Shown one piece after another: positions 28,708 to 38,711 of a DNA stretch of 64,000 nucleotides. The DNA comes from Alistipes sp. Zagget8 (lineage in GTDB: Bacteria; Bacteroidota; Bacteroidia; Bacteroidales; Rikenellaceae): the NCBI GenBank assembly GCA_001941065.1, contig MSHJ01000012.1, positions 62,001-126,000 of the forward strand. The letters run 5' to 3'. The translations under genes were made by a program, and so were the position numbers. Each line of letters starts with the position of its first letter. Positions within the stretch are counted from its first letter, which is position 1. Below the pieces are notes generated by a model that was not told the origin of the DNA, searched no databases, and was given only the letters and a program-made list of their open reading frames with translations.

Positions 28708-28851
28708 ATGATTCCCATTTGCAATATCGACCAGCGCGAACGAAAGAAACGGCAGGGACAGGCCGCTGCCTTCTATTCGTCGGCGTGTCGGCAGATGCAG
28801 CCCGCATGCACCCCGAAGCAGCAGATGCCTGCTCGTGGAATGCTCGGATAG
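28708..28851 (+). CDS. Possible 47-aa small protein or leader peptide upstream of purE
   Basis: An ATG-to-TAG ORF starting about 28 nt after the predicted pur transcription start. It is rich in Gln, Arg and Ala, with three Cys. I recognise no domain. It could be a leader peptide, a small protein or chance. Its stop lies 6 nt before a strong hairpin. Confidence 0.3.
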   Translation: MIPICNIDQRERKKRQGQAAAFYSSACRQMQPACTPKQQMPARGMLG

Positions 28852-28857
28852 ATACAA

Positions 28858-28887
28858 GACCGCCACGGCAGAAATGTCGTGGCGGTC
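28858..28887 (+). ncRNA. GNRA-capped 13-bp leader hairpin
   Basis: GACCGCCACGGCA (28858-28870) and TGTCGTGGCGGTC (28875-28887) enclose a GAAA tetraloop, with one G-U pair. There is no T tract, so it is not a simple terminator. It could be a stability or regulatory element of the purE leader. Confidence 0.5.
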
Positions 28888-28896
28888 CCCGTCTAA

Positions 28897-29060
28897 CCCG
28901 CCTAAGAGGCGGGTTTCAGGGGCGATGGTAGGTTGCCGGGTTTCCGGGCCGGGTTTTGCGCTCCCGCCTAAGAGGCGGGTTCTAGGAGCGGTGGCAGGGA
29001 TAGGTGTATTGGAGCCAGGTTTTGCGCTCCCTGCCGTTTGGGAGACGGGTTTTGAACGAT
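28897..29060 (+). repeat. 66-bp tandem repeat in the purE leader (about 2.5 units)
   Basis: Units begin at 28897, 28963 and 29029 with CCCGCCT or CCCTGCC. The first two contain the hairpin CCCGCCT-AAG-AGGCGGG, and all share the GGTTTTGCGCTCC junction. The whole gap 28593-29079 otherwise holds only the promoter, small ORF and hairpin described separately. Confidence 0.75.
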
Positions 29061-29079
29061 ATAAATTAAAACGAATTAT

Positions 29080-29547
29080 ATGAAGGTTGGCGTGATAATG
29101 GGCTCTGTGAGCGATTACGACGTGATGGCGGAGGCCGTTGCGACGCTCGAGGCGTTCGGTGTGGATTTCGAAAAACGGGTGGTCAGCGCGCACCGCACCC
29201 CCGATCTGCTGTGTGAATACGCCAAGACAGCCCGCGAACGCGGCATCGGCGTGATTATCGCCGGGGCCGGAGGCGCCGCGCACCTGCCGGGCATGGTGGC
29301 TTCGATGACTCCGCTGCCCGTGGTGGGCGTTCCTGTGAAATCGCGGGCCCTGAACGGACTGGATTCGCTGCTGTCGATCGTGCAGATGCCTGCGGGCGTT
29401 CCCGTGGCCACGACGGCCATCAACGGGGCGAAGAACGCCGCGCTGATCGCCGTGTCGATCCTCGCTTTGCAGGATGCGGAGCTGTCCGCGAAGCTCGACG
29501 CCTTCCGCGCCAAACAGACGTCGGACGTTTTAAAGGCGGAAATCTGA
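29080..29547 (+). CDS. purE: N5-carboxyaminoimidazole ribonucleotide mutase
   Basis: 155 aa, class I PurE. The [13 protein letters not shown] start, the conserved [11 protein letters not shown] and [15 protein letters not shown] form the CO2/CAIR site. It converts N5-CAIR from PurK into CAIR. The stop shares one base with the purK start (TGATG). Confidence 0.95.
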   Translation: MKVGVIMGSVSDYDVMAEAVATLEAFGVDFEKRVVSAHRTPDLLCEYAKTARERGIGVIIAGAGGAAHLPGMVASMTPLPVVGVPVKSRALNGLDSLLSIVQMPAGVPVATTAINGAKNAALIAVSILALQDAELSAKLDAFRAKQTSDVLKAEI

Positions 29548-30635
29548 TGAAGACCGTCGGTATAATCGGGGGCGGGCAGCTGGGGCTGATGATTGCGGAG
29601 CAGGCGCGGGAACTGGGTGTGTGTACCGTGAGCCTCGACCCGGCGCCGGATGCGCCCGCATTCCGGGTTTGCGACGACCATATCGTGGCGGCCTACGACG
29701 ATGCCGCGGCGCTCGAAGAGCTGTGCCGCCGCAGCGACGTGGTGACTTATGAGTTTGAAAACGTGCCGGGGGAGATTCTGATCCCGCTGTGCGAAAAATA
29801 CAATATTCCGCAGGGCTACAAACCCCTGTACGATTCGCAGGACCGCCTGCGCGAAAAGACGAACGCCCGTGACCATGGGCTTCGCACCCCCGGCTTCGCC
29901 GCCGTGGACGACGAAGCGTCGCTGCGGGCCGCCGTGAAGGAGCTGGGGCTGCCCGCCGTGCTCAAGACCCGCATGCTGGGGTACGACGGCCACGGACAGC
30001 TGGTGCTGAAAACCGAAGCCGACATCGAACGGGCCCTGCCGCTGCTGGCGGTGCCCTGCATCCTGGAGGAGTTCGTGCGCTTCGATTCCGAAGCGAGCGT
30101 CGTGATGGTCGCCGACGAAGAACAGGTCGTGAGCTTCCCGGTGGGACGCAACATCCACCGCGACGGAATCCTCGACCTCTGCATCGTCCCCGCCGAGGCC
30201 GATCCGTTGGTGCTGGAGCGGATGAAATGCGCGAGTGAACGCTTCATGCGCGACTGCGGCTACCGGGGTATCCTAGCCATCGAGTATTTCATCAAGGGCG
30301 ATGAGTTCTATTTCAACGAAATGGCTCCGCGTCCCCACAACTCGGGACACTACACCATCGAGGGCTCGACCACGAACCAGTTCCGCGAGCTGGTGCGCTA
30401 CCTTGTCGGGGAGCGCTTGCAGGAGCCGCAGCTGGTGGCGCCCACGGTGATGAAGAACATCCTGGGGCAGGACCTCGAAGCGGCTGAAAAGGTGGCTGCG
30501 GAGAACCGCGAAGGTGTTTACGTCCACCTCTACGGCAAGACGGAGAGCCGTCCCAAGCGCAAGATGGGCCACATCACCTTCGTAGGGATGACCGCCGGAG
30601 AGTACGCAGAGAACTGGGCCGCAAAATTTGTGTAA
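29547..30635 (+). CDS. purK: N5-carboxyaminoimidazole ribonucleotide synthase
   Basis: 362 aa ATP-grasp enzyme. The N-terminal GIIGGGQLGLMIAEQA, LKTRMLGYDGHGQ in the ATP-binding region and the EMAPRPHNSGHYTIE metal site are typical. It makes N5-CAIR from AIR, bicarbonate and ATP. It is translationally coupled to purE; purL follows 19 nt later. Confidence 0.95.
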   Translation: MKTVGIIGGGQLGLMIAEQARELGVCTVSLDPAPDAPAFRVCDDHIVAAYDDAAALEELCRRSDVVTYEFENVPGEILIPLCEKYNIPQGYKPLYDSQDRLREKTNARDHGLRTPGFAAVDDEASLRAAVKELGLPAVLKTRMLGYDGHGQLVLKTEADIERALPLLAVPCILEEFVRFDSEASVVMVADEEQVVSFPVGRNIHRDGILDLCIVPAEADPLVLERMKCASERFMRDCGYRGILAIEYFIKGDEFYFNEMAPRPHNSGHYTIEGSTTNQFRELVRYLVGERLQEPQLVAPTVMKNILGQDLEAAEKVAAENREGVYVHLYGKTESRPKRKMGHITFVGMTAGEYAENWAAKFV

Positions 30636-30654
30636 AAAAGGAATAAAAAAGATA

Positions 30655-33600
30655 ATGAAGAATTACCGCATTTTTGTCGAAAAATTACCCCGCTTCCGGG
30701 TCGAGGCCGAGAGCCTGCGCCGGGAGCTGAACGCGAACCTGAATCTGGAACTGGGCGAACTGCGCCTGCTGAACGTCTACGACCTGTTCGGCTTCACCGG
30801 GGAGCTGTTGGAAAAGAGCCGCTACTCGGTCTTCGGCGAGGTGGTGACCGACTCCGTGACCGATACGTGCGACCTCACGGGCCGCAAGTACATCGCCGTG
30901 GAGTATCTGCCCGGACAGTTCGACCAGCGTGCCGCGTCGGCCGTCGACTGCGTGCGGCTGATCGACCCGTCGGCGCAGGTGAACATCCGTTCGTCGAAGC
31001 TGCTGCTGTTCGACGACAAGGTGACGGATGCCGAGCTGGCCAGGATCAGGCATTACTACATCAATGCCGTGGAGTCGCGTGAGAAGAACCTCGCGGTGCT
31101 GAGCGATATGGAGCAGGCCGAGGTGAAGCCCGTGGAGATCTTGGAGGGTTTTCGGGAAATGACGGATTCCGAATTGGAGCCGTACTGCAAGAAGATGGGT
31201 CTGGCGATGAACGACGACGACCTGCGCGAGGTGGTGAAATATTTCCGTGCCGAGGGCCGCGACCCCTATGAGACCGAACTGCGCATTCTCGATACGTACT
31301 GGAGCGACCACTGCCGCCACACGACCTTCACGACCGAGTTGGAGGGCATCACCGTCGAGGAGTCGTTCGCCAAGGAGGAGATCGAGGGTTCGCTGGCCCT
31401 GTACCTGCGCATTCGCCGCGAACTGGGCCGCGAGCACAAGAGCCTCTGCCTGATGGACATGGCGACGATCGGCGCCCGCTACCTGAAACAGAAGGGACTG
31501 CTGGACGATATGGAGGTCTCGGAGGAGAACAACGCCTGCTCGGTCTACATCGACGTGGATGTCGACGGACAGACCGAGAAATGGCTCCTGCAGTTCAAGA
31601 ACGAAACGCATAACCACCCGACGGAAATCGAACCCTTCGGCGGGGCTTCGACCTGTCTGGGCGGCGCCATCCGCGACCCGCTGTCGGGACGCAGCTACGT
31701 CTATCAGGCGATGCGCGTGACAGGTGCCGGAAATATCTACCTGCCGGTTTCCGAGACCCTTTCGGGAAAACTGCCGCAGAGCGTTATTTCGAAGAAGGCC
31801 GCGGCGGGTTATTCGAGCTACGGCAACCAGATCGGTCTGGCCACGACCCATGTGCGCGAGATTTACCACGACGACTATGTGGCCAAGCGCCTCGAGGTGG
31901 GCGCCGTGGTGGGCGCCGTGAAGGCTGCGAACGTGCGCCGCGAGCGTCCTGCTGCCGGGGATAAGATCATCATGTTCGGAGGCCGCACGGGCCGCGACGG
32001 CATCGGCGGAGCCACGGGTTCGTCGAAGGAGCACAACGTAAAATCGCTCGAAACCTGCGGCAGCGAGGTGCAGAAGGGTAATGCTCCCGAGGAGCGCAAG
32101 CTGGAGAGGCTGTTCCGCCGTCCGGAGGTGACGCGCCTGGTCAAGAAATCGAACGATTTCGGTGCGGGCGGCGTGAGCGTCGCCATCGGCGAGCTGGCCG
32201 ACGGACTGGATATTTACCTCGACCGCGTGAAGACCAAATACAGCGGCCTGAATTCCACGGAGTTGGCTATCAGCGAGTCGCAGGAGCGCATGTCGGTGGT
32301 CATCGAGGCGAAGGACATGGAGGAGTTCATGGGTTACTGCCGCGAGGAGAACATCGAGGCGGTGCACGTGGCCGACGTGACGGACACGGCGCGGATGCGG
32401 ATGTTCAACGGCGACCGCAAAATTGTGGACCTCAGCCGCGAATTCATCGACAGCGCCGGAGCGAAGCACTATGCCGAGGCGAAGATCGGCGAGGTGGCGG
32501 ACCGCAATCCCTTTGTCCGCGAGGTGGCGGGGGAGACCCTTGCCGAGCGGTTCACGAACAACCTCAAAGACAACAACGTCGTTTCGCAGCGGGGCCTCAT
32601 CGAGATGTTCGACTCGACGATCGGCCGTTCGACGGTGCTGATGCCCTTCGGCGGCCGTATGCAGCGCAGCGAGACGCAGGTCTCGGTGCAGAAGCTCCCG
32701 ACAGATGGATATACCGATACGGCCAGCGTCATGGCCTTCGGCTACAACCCTTATCTGGCTTCGTGGAGCCCCTACCACGGGGCGGCTTACGCCGTGGTGG
32801 AAGCCGCGGCGAAGGTCGTGGCCGCCGGTGCGCGTTATGATAAAATGCGTTACTCCTACCAGGAGTATTTCGAGCGCATGACCAAGAATCCCGAGTCGTG
32901 GGGCAAGCCCCTCAGTGCGCTGCTGGGCGCCCTGAAGATGCAGGTCGAACTGGGACTGCCCTCGATCGGCGGCAAGGACTCGATGTCGGGAACCTTCCAG
33001 CAGATCAACGTGCCGCCGATGCTGATGGCTTTCGGCATCACGACGGTCGATGCGCGGACGGTCATTTCCACCGACCTCAAGGGTGCCGGACACCGTCTCT
33101 ACCTCGTCCGCCATACCCCGCAGGAGAACCGGATGCCCGACACGGCGCAGCTGAAGGAGAACTTTACGTTCGTCAGCGAACAGATCGAGGCCGGAAAGAT
33201 TCTTTCGGCATGGTCCGTCGGTTTCGGCGGCGTGGCCGAAGGAGTTGCCAAGATGGCCTTCGGCAACGGCATCGGTGCCGAGGTGACGATGGACGAAGGG
33301 AAACTCTACGAATACGCTTACGGCTCGATTCTCGTCGAGTGTGAGGGAACGCTCGAATACCCGCACGCCGAACTGCTGGGCTTCACCGTCGCCGAGGAGT
33401 CGCTGACGGTCAACGGCGTGAAAATGCCGCTCGAGGAGCTCTATAAGGCCAATACGGAGAAATTCGCAGCGGTCTATCCGGACAAGGGGCGGAACACTGC
33501 GACGGTGATGACCTCGCAGCCGGAACCCCGGACCTTTGTCTATCCGGGCGAAGCGGTCGAGACTCCGCGGGTTTACATTCCGGTGTTCCCCGGCACGAAC

Positions 33601-34362
33601 TGCGACTACGACACCGCCAAGGCTTTCCGCAAGGCGGGCGCCGAGGTCGAAATGAGCGTCCTGTGCAACATCGCCGGCGACGACATCCTGCGTTCGATCG
33701 CTGAAATGAAAGAGCATATCCGCCGGGCGCATATCTTCGTGCTGAGCGGCGGATTCTCGTCGGGCGATGAACCCGACGGAAGCGCGAAATTCATTGTCAA
33801 TGTGTTGAACAACAAGGATATTCGGGAGGAAATACATGCGCTGATCGACCGCGGCGGCCTGATTCTGGGCATCTGCAACGGTTTCCAGGCGCTGGTGAAA
33901 TCGGGGCTGCTGCCCTACGGACGCCTGGGCCTGGTGACGAAGGATTCGCCGACGCTCTTCCGCAACGACATCAACCGCCATATCTCGCAGATTGTCACCA
34001 CGCGCGTCGCCACGACCGCGTCGCCGTGGCTCGCGGGATTCCGGCTGGGCGACCTGCACTCGATTGCCGTCAGCCACGGCGAAGGCAAGTTCGTGGTGAG
34101 CGAGGAGCTGGCCCGGGAACTCTTCGCCAACGGGCAGGTGGCTTTCCAGTACGCCGATGCCGAAGGCAACCCGACGGTCGAGGCGCCGTATAACCCCAAC
34201 GGTTCGCAGTACGCCATCGAAGGACTCGTCTCGCGCAACGGGCAGATACTGGGCAAGATGGGACACACGGAGCGCTACGAGGCGAACCTGTTCAAGAATA
34301 TCGCCGGGGAGAAGGAACAGTCGCTGTTCCGCAACGCCGTGAACTATTTTCGCAAGCGGTAG
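30655..34362 (+). CDS. purL: Phosphoribosylformylglycinamidine synthase, single-chain type
   Basis: 1235 aa from the ATG at 30655. It is the large form that fuses the PurS-like N-terminal part, two AIR-synthase-like halves (FKNETHNHPTEIEPFGGAST for ATP binding) and a C-terminal class I glutaminase (VFPGTNCDYD, GGFSSGDE, nucleophile Cys in LGICNGFQAL, SHGEGKF). It converts FGAR to FGAM. Many Gram-positives split it in three; here it is one chain as in E. coli. Confidence 0.96.
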   Translation: MKNYRIFVEKLPRFRVEAESLRRELNANLNLELGELRLLNVYDLFGFTGELLEKSRYSVFGEVVTDSVTDTCDLTGRKYIAVEYLPGQFDQRAASAVDCVRLIDPSAQVNIRSSKLLLFDDKVTDAELARIRHYYINAVESREKNLAVLSDMEQAEVKPVEILEGFREMTDSELEPYCKKMGLAMNDDDLREVVKYFRAEGRDPYETELRILDTYWSDHCRHTTFTTELEGITVEESFAKEEIEGSLALYLRIRRELGREHKSLCLMDMATIGARYLKQKGLLDDMEVSEENNACSVYIDVDVDGQTEKWLLQFKNETHNHPTEIEPFGGASTCLGGAIRDPLSGRSYVYQAMRVTGAGNIYLPVSETLSGKLPQSVISKKAAAGYSSYGNQIGLATTHVREIYHDDYVAKRLEVGAVVGAVKAANVRRERPAAGDKIIMFGGRTGRDGIGGATGSSKEHNVKSLETCGSEVQKGNAPEERKLERLFRRPEVTRLVKKSNDFGAGGVSVAIGELADGLDIYLDRVKTKYSGLNSTELAISESQERMSVVIEAKDMEEFMGYCREENIEAVHVADVTDTARMRMFNGDRKIVDLSREFIDSAGAKHYAEAKIGEVADRNPFVREVAGETLAERFTNNLKDNNVVSQRGLIEMFDSTIGRSTVLMPFGGRMQRSETQVSVQKLPTDGYTDTASVMAFGYNPYLASWSPYHGAAYAVVEAAAKVVAAGARYDKMRYSYQEYFERMTKNPESWGKPLSALLGALKMQVELGLPSIGGKDSMSGTFQQINVPPMLMAFGITTVDARTVISTDLKGAGHRLYLVRHTPQENRMPDTAQLKENFTFVSEQIEAGKILSAWSVGFGGVAEGVAKMAFGNGIGAEVTMDEGKLYEYAYGSILVECEGTLEYPHAELLGFTVAEESLTVNGVKMPLEELYKANTEKFAAVYPDKGRNTATVMTSQPEPRTFVYPGEAVETPRVYIPVFPGTNCDYDTAKAFRKAGAEVEMSVLCNIAGDDILRSIAEMKEHIRRAHIFVLSGGFSSGDEPDGSAKFIVNVLNNKDIREEIHALIDRGGLILGICNGFQALVKSGLLPYGRLGLVTKDSPTLFRNDINRHISQIVTTRVATTASPWLAGFRLGDLHSIAVSHGEGKFVVSEELARELFANGQVAFQYADAEGNPTVEAPYNPNGSQYAIEGLVSRNGQILGKMGHTERYEANLFKNIAGEKEQSLFRNAVNYFRKR

Positions 34363-34405
34363 AAACATTGGCGCAAACTCCGTCCGCAATCCGGTCGCGT
34401 GCGAC

Positions 34406-34453
34406 AAGCCCCTCCTGAGGGAGGGGTTTGGGGTGGGGTCAGACTTGTAAACG
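34406..34453 (+). repeat. 48-bp GC-rich intergenic repeat, copy 1
   Basis: Contains a CCCCTCC/GGAGGGG hairpin and GGGGTTTGGGGTGGGGTCAG, and nearly matches the inverted copy at 55262-55309. A second small hairpin, CGCGGCG-GGA-CGCCGCG (34452-34468), follows. It lies between purL and purC, which are otherwise separated by 170 nt with no gene. Confidence 0.75.
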
Positions 34454-34532
34454 CGGCGGGACGCCGCGAGTACACGACGGTCATTAGATAGAAATGTTAC
34501 AACAAACAAATAAACTTAATAAAACGTACACC

Positions 34533-35249
34533 ATGAAACAGCTCGAAATGCTCTACGAGGGCAAGGCAAAACAGGTTTTCCGCACCGACGATCCCGATAA
34601 GATCATCATCCACTACAAGGATGCGGCAACGGCTTTCAACAACATCAAGAAGGCCACGATCGAAGGAAAGGGCGTGCTGAACAATGCCATTTCGACGATC
34701 ATTTTCAAGGAGCTCCAGAAGGCGGGCGTCAAGACCCACTACGTCGAGACCATCAACGACCGCGACCAGATCTGCCGCCGCGTTTCGATCATTCCGCTGG
34801 AGGTGATCGTGCGCAACGTCATCGCCGGTTCGATGGCCCAGCGCCTCGGCATCGAGGAGGGCACGCAGCCTTCGAACGTCATTTTCGACATCTGCTACAA
34901 GAAGGACGAGCTGGGCGACCCGCTGATCAACGATCACCACGCCGTAGCGCTCGGCGCCGCCACTTACGAGGAGCTGAACGAGATGTACGCCATGACGGCC
35001 AAGATCAACGAGGTGCTGAAGGATCTGTTCCTGAAGATGAACATCAAGCTGGTGGATTTCAAGATCGAGTTCGGCAAGACGCTCGACGGCGAGATCGTGC
35101 TGGCCGACGAGGTGTCGCCCGACACCTGCCGCCTGTGGGACGCCACGACGAACGAGAAACTCGACAAGGACCGTTTCCGCCGCGACCTGGGCAAGGTCCG
35201 CGAGGCTTACGAGGAGATTCTGGCCCGTCTGAAAAAAATCACGGCTTAA
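34533..35249 (+). CDS. purC: Phosphoribosylaminoimidazole-succinocarboxamide synthase
   Basis: 238 aa from the ATG at 34533; an earlier in-frame ATG at 34494 would add a low-complexity NKLNKT leader. Signature [35 protein letters not shown] and [13 protein letters not shown]. It joins CAIR and aspartate to make SAICAR. purF starts 1 nt after the stop. Confidence 0.95.
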   Translation: MKQLEMLYEGKAKQVFRTDDPDKIIIHYKDAATAFNNIKKATIEGKGVLNNAISTIIFKELQKAGVKTHYVETINDRDQICRRVSIIPLEVIVRNVIAGSMAQRLGIEEGTQPSNVIFDICYKKDELGDPLINDHHAVALGAATYEELNEMYAMTAKINEVLKDLFLKMNIKLVDFKIEFGKTLDGEIVLADEVSPDTCRLWDATTNEKLDKDRFRRDLGKVREAYEEILARLKKITA

Positions 35250-35250
35250 G

Positions 35251-36669
35251 ATGATGGAAGTGATCCGCGACCGCGAATTGCACGAGGAGTGCGGGGTGTT
35301 CGGCCTCTACGGGGTGCCGAACGCCGCGTCGCTGACTTACTACGGCCTCCATGCCCTGCAGCACCGCGGGCAGGAGGGGGCCGGTATCGTCTCGGTGGAT
35401 GAAAACGGCACCTTCCGCCGCATCAAGGGCGAGGGTTTGGTGACCGAGGTTTTCAACGAGGAGAAGCTCGCCACCCTGAAGGGGCCGACAGCTATCGGCC
35501 ATGTGCGTTACACCACGGCCGGAGGCGGCGGTATGGAGAATGTCCAGCCGTTCCTTTTCCGCCACAACACGGGTGATTTCGCGCTGGCGCACAACGGCAA
35601 CATCGTCAATTCGGAGCTGCTGCGCCGCCACCTCGAGAACAAGGGAAGCCTCTTCCAGTCGACCTCCGACAGCGAAATCCTGGCCCACCTGATCAAGAAG
35701 GAGACGCGCTACCACGACCGGCCGCGCATCTTCTCGATCATCGACGCGCTGAATATGCTGGAAGGCGCCTTTGCCTTCCTCATCATGACGGCCAACCGCA
35801 TCTACGCCTGCCGCGACAAGTATGGACTGCGTCCGCTGGCGATCGGACGGCTGGGCGACGGCTGGGTGGTGTCGAGCGAGACCTGCGCCTTCGACGTGCT
35901 GGGCGCGGAGTTCGTGCGCGACGTGGAGCCGGGCGAGATCGTGACAATCGACAAACAGGGTATCCGCAGCCGCGACTACTCGATGTACAAGCGCCACGAG
36001 ATGTGCTCGATGGAATACATCTATTTCGCCCGTCCGGACAGCGACATCGACGGCCGCAACGTCCACGCCTACCGCAAGGAGTCGGGACGCCTGCTCTACA
36101 AGGAGGCGCCCGCCGAGGCGGACATCGTGGTCGGCGTGCCCGATTCGAGCCTCAGCGCCGCGATGGGCTATGCCGAGGCGAGCGGCCTGCCGTATGAAAT
36201 GGGACTTATCAAGAACAAGTATATCGGCCGTACCTTCATTCAGCCGACTCAGGAACTGCGCGAGAAGGGGGTGCGGATGAAACTTTCGGCCGTGCGTTCG
36301 ATCGTCAGGGGCAAGCGCGTGGTGCTGGTCGACGACTCGATCGTACGCGGTACGACCTCGCGGCGCATCGTCACGATGCTCAAGGAGGCGGGAGCTACCG
36401 AGGTGCATGTGCGTATCGCCAGCCCCCCGATGATCAGTCCCTGTTTTTACGGCGTGGACACCTCGACCTATGACGAACTGATCTCGGCCCGTAAGGATCC
36501 CGAGGCCGTGTGCGAGGAGATAGGCGCCGATTCGCTGGTATTCCTCTCGCCCGCGTCGTTGCTGGAGGCCGGCAACTGCAAGGAGCTTTGCATGGCCTGC
36601 TTCACGGGACGCTATCCCACGTCGCTGTACCAGTCGCCCGAGGAGGCCAACAAAGACGTAAAATGTTAG
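35251..36669 (+). CDS. purF: Amidophosphoribosyltransferase, iron-sulfur type
   Basis: 472 aa, first committed step of purine synthesis. The N-terminal Ntn glutaminase begins at Cys14 after a short propeptide (MMEVIRDRELHEE) as in the B. subtilis enzyme, so self-cleavage is expected. The PRPP loop is VVLVDDSIVRGTTSRRI. All four 4Fe-4S ligands seem present: HEMCSMEYI, ISPCFYG and CKELCMAC. That cluster makes the enzyme oxygen-sensitive, fitting an anaerobe. Confidence 0.95.
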   Translation: MMEVIRDRELHEECGVFGLYGVPNAASLTYYGLHALQHRGQEGAGIVSVDENGTFRRIKGEGLVTEVFNEEKLATLKGPTAIGHVRYTTAGGGGMENVQPFLFRHNTGDFALAHNGNIVNSELLRRHLENKGSLFQSTSDSEILAHLIKKETRYHDRPRIFSIIDALNMLEGAFAFLIMTANRIYACRDKYGLRPLAIGRLGDGWVVSSETCAFDVLGAEFVRDVEPGEIVTIDKQGIRSRDYSMYKRHEMCSMEYIYFARPDSDIDGRNVHAYRKESGRLLYKEAPAEADIVVGVPDSSLSAAMGYAEASGLPYEMGLIKNKYIGRTFIQPTQELREKGVRMKLSAVRSIVRGKRVVLVDDSIVRGTTSRRIVTMLKEAGATEVHVRIASPPMISPCFYGVDTSTYDELISARKDPEAVCEEIGADSLVFLSPASLLEAGNCKELCMACFTGRYPTSLYQSPEEANKDVKC

Positions 36670-36691
36670 AAAACCTTAAACCATAAATCCT

Positions 36692-37717
36692 ATGGCTCAA
36701 AGTTATGAAAAGGCCGGCGTGAATCTCGAAGCCGGATACGAAGTGGTGCGGCGCATCAAGAAGCACGTGGCTTCGACCTCGCGTCCGGGTGTGATGGGCA
36801 ACATCGGCGCCTTCGGCGGGATGTTCGACCTTTCGGCCCTGAACGTGAAGGAGCCGGTGCTCGTAAGCGGTACCGACGGCGTGGGCACGAAGCTCAAGCT
36901 GGCCTTCGAGATGGACAAGCACGACACGATCGGCATCGACGCCGTGGCCATGTGCGTCAACGACGTGCTGGCGCAGGGCGCCGAACCGCTGGAGTTCCTC
37001 GACTACGTGGCCGTGGGCCGCAACGAACCCCAGAAAATCGAGGCCATCGTCGCCGGCGTCGCCGACGGCTGCCGGCAGGCCGGCTGTGCGCTGGTGGGCG
37101 GCGAGACCGCCGAGATGCCGGGCATGTATGCCGAGGGCGAGTACGACATCGCCGGATTCACGGTGGGCGTCGTGGAGAAATCGCAGCTGATCGACGGCTC
37201 GAAGGTCAAGGCGGGCGACGTGCTCGTGGGCATTGCCTCGAGCGGCGTGCACTCCAACGGCTTCAGCCTCGTGCGCAAGATCGTTGCGGACAACTGCCTG
37301 AACCTGCGCGAATCCTATCCCGAGTTGTCGAACAAGCTGCTCGGCGAGGTGCTGCTCACGCCGACGAAGATTTACGTGAAGCAGGTGCTGGAGGTGATTC
37401 GCAACTGCGACGTGCACGGCATCAGCCACATCACGGGCGGCGGTTTCGACGAGAACATTCCCCGCATCCTGCACGAAGGCCAGGGTCTCGAGATCGAGGA
37501 GGGCACATGGGAGATTCTGCCCGTGTTCCGCTTCCTGGAGAAATACGGGCAGGTGGCTCACCGCGAGATGTTCAACATCTTCAACATGGGTATCGGCATG
37601 GTCATCGCCCTCGACGCGAGCGAGGCGCAGAAGGCCATCGACATCCTCACGGCGCAGGGCGAGCGGGCTTCGGTCATCGGACGTGTAACCGACACCGAGG
37701 GTGTCGTCATCCGATAG
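36692..37717 (+). CDS. purM: Phosphoribosylformylglycinamidine cyclo-ligase (AIR synthetase)
   Basis: 341 aa. It closes the imidazole ring (FGAM to AIR). [17 protein letters not shown], the [11 protein letters not shown] motif and [15 protein letters not shown] are typical. It ends 4 nt before the purN ATG, and the frame ahead of the ATG opens inside purM. Confidence 0.95.
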   Translation: MAQSYEKAGVNLEAGYEVVRRIKKHVASTSRPGVMGNIGAFGGMFDLSALNVKEPVLVSGTDGVGTKLKLAFEMDKHDTIGIDAVAMCVNDVLAQGAEPLEFLDYVAVGRNEPQKIEAIVAGVADGCRQAGCALVGGETAEMPGMYAEGEYDIAGFTVGVVEKSQLIDGSKVKAGDVLVGIASSGVHSNGFSLVRKIVADNCLNLRESYPELSNKLLGEVLLTPTKIYVKQVLEVIRNCDVHGISHITGGGFDENIPRILHEGQGLEIEEGTWEILPVFRFLEKYGQVAHREMFNIFNMGIGMVIALDASEAQKAIDILTAQGERASVIGRVTDTEGVVIR

Positions 37718-37721
37718 CGCG

Positions 37722-38285
37722 ATGCGTCGCCTCGCGGTATTCGCCAGCGGCAGCGGCACCAATTTCGAAGCCATCGTCCGGGCCTGCGAGCAGGATGAAC
37801 TGGCTGCCGAAGTGGTGCTGATGGTCTGCGACAAACCAGGTGCGAAGGTGGTCGAAAGGGCTGCGCAGCATGGGGTAGAGGCGTTCGTCTTCGCCCCGAA
37901 GCAGTACGCCTCGAAGGCTGACTACGAACGGGAGATCGTCCGGCGGCTGGATGCCGCAGGCGTGGAGCTGGTCTGCCTGGCGGGCTACATGCGCATCATC
38001 GGCGACGAACTGCTGGGGGCTTACGGCGGACGGATCATCAACATCCATCCGTCGCTGCTGCCGGCCTTCCGGGGGGCGCACGCCATCGAGCAGGCGCTGG
38101 AATACGGCGTCAAGGTCTTCGGCGTGACAATTCATTACGTCGATTCCGAGCTTGACGGCGGGCGCATCATCGCCCAGCGGGCCTTCCCCTACGAGGGCAA
38201 TGACATCGAAGAGCTGGAGCCGATGATACACGCTGTCGAGTATCCGTTGTATGTGGAAACAATAAAGAAACTGATCGGACAATGA
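37722..38285 (+). CDS. purN: Phosphoribosylglycinamide formyltransferase
   Basis: 187 aa from the ATG at 37722; an upstream GTG at 37701 lies within purM. It formylates GAR with 10-formyl-THF. Motifs: FASGSGTNFEAI for GAR, LAGYMRIIGDEL, and the catalytic INIHPSLLPAFRGAHAIEQA with H-x-S and the later HYVDSELDGG Asp. The stop overlaps the next ATG by 4 nt. Confidence 0.95.
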   Translation: MRRLAVFASGSGTNFEAIVRACEQDELAAEVVLMVCDKPGAKVVERAAQHGVEAFVFAPKQYASKADYEREIVRRLDAAGVELVCLAGYMRIIGDELLGAYGGRIINIHPSLLPAFRGAHAIEQALEYGVKVFGVTIHYVDSELDGGRIIAQRAFPYEGNDIEELEPMIHAVEYPLYVETIKKLIGQ

Positions 38286-38698
38286 CCCTGCAGGAGGTGG
38301 AGCGACTGATCGACAGCCGGGCGACGGCTTTCGTCGCTTCGGTGGACGAAGCGGGCTTCCCGAACATGAAGGCGATGCTGGCGCCGCGCCTGCGTGAGGG
38401 GCTGAGGACCTTTTATTTCACCACCAATACGCACTCCATGCGGGTTGCGCAGTACCGTCGCGATCCGAAGGCCAGCGTCTATTTCTGCGACGAGGCGGGA
38501 TTCCGGGGCGTGATGCTCCGCGGAACGATGGAGACGCTGACCGATGCCGCGAGCCGGAGGCTGATCTGGCGTGAGGGCGACACGGAGTACTATCCGCAGG
38601 GCGTGGACGATCCCGACTACTGCGTGCTGCGTTTTACGGCGTGCGACGGGAGGACCTATACCGATTATCATTCGGAAAACTTTGTAATTGAAAAATAG
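38282..38698 (+). CDS. Pyridoxamine 5'-phosphate oxidase-like flavin protein
   Basis: 138 aa, FMN-binding split-barrel fold of the general-stress-protein-26/PNPOx-like group (ATAFVASVDEAGFPNMKAML at the N-terminus, TNTHSMRVAQYRRDPKASVYF in the core). The substrate is unknown; related proteins bind FMN, F420 or heme. It is embedded in the pur operon between purN (4-nt overlap) and purH (13-nt gap), so co-expression is certain in effect, but a purine role is not evident. Confidence 0.8.
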   Translation: MTLQEVERLIDSRATAFVASVDEAGFPNMKAMLAPRLREGLRTFYFTTNTHSMRVAQYRRDPKASVYFCDEAGFRGVMLRGTMETLTDAASRRLIWREGDTEYYPQGVDDPDYCVLRFTACDGRTYTDYHSENFVIEK

Positions 38699-38711
38699 AA
38701 AACAGACTGAA

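Noticed and set aside
28897..29060. Possible CRISPR array
   Set aside because: The units abut with no unique spacers of regular size, and no cas genes are present.
28835..29083. 82-aa ORF over the 66-bp repeat
   Set aside because: The repeated peptide is only the translation of the tandem DNA repeat, and it overlaps a structured leader.
30685..34509. Antisense ORF opposite purL (1274 codons)
   Set aside because: Same codon-mirror effect; the protein has no recognisable fold and purL is certain.
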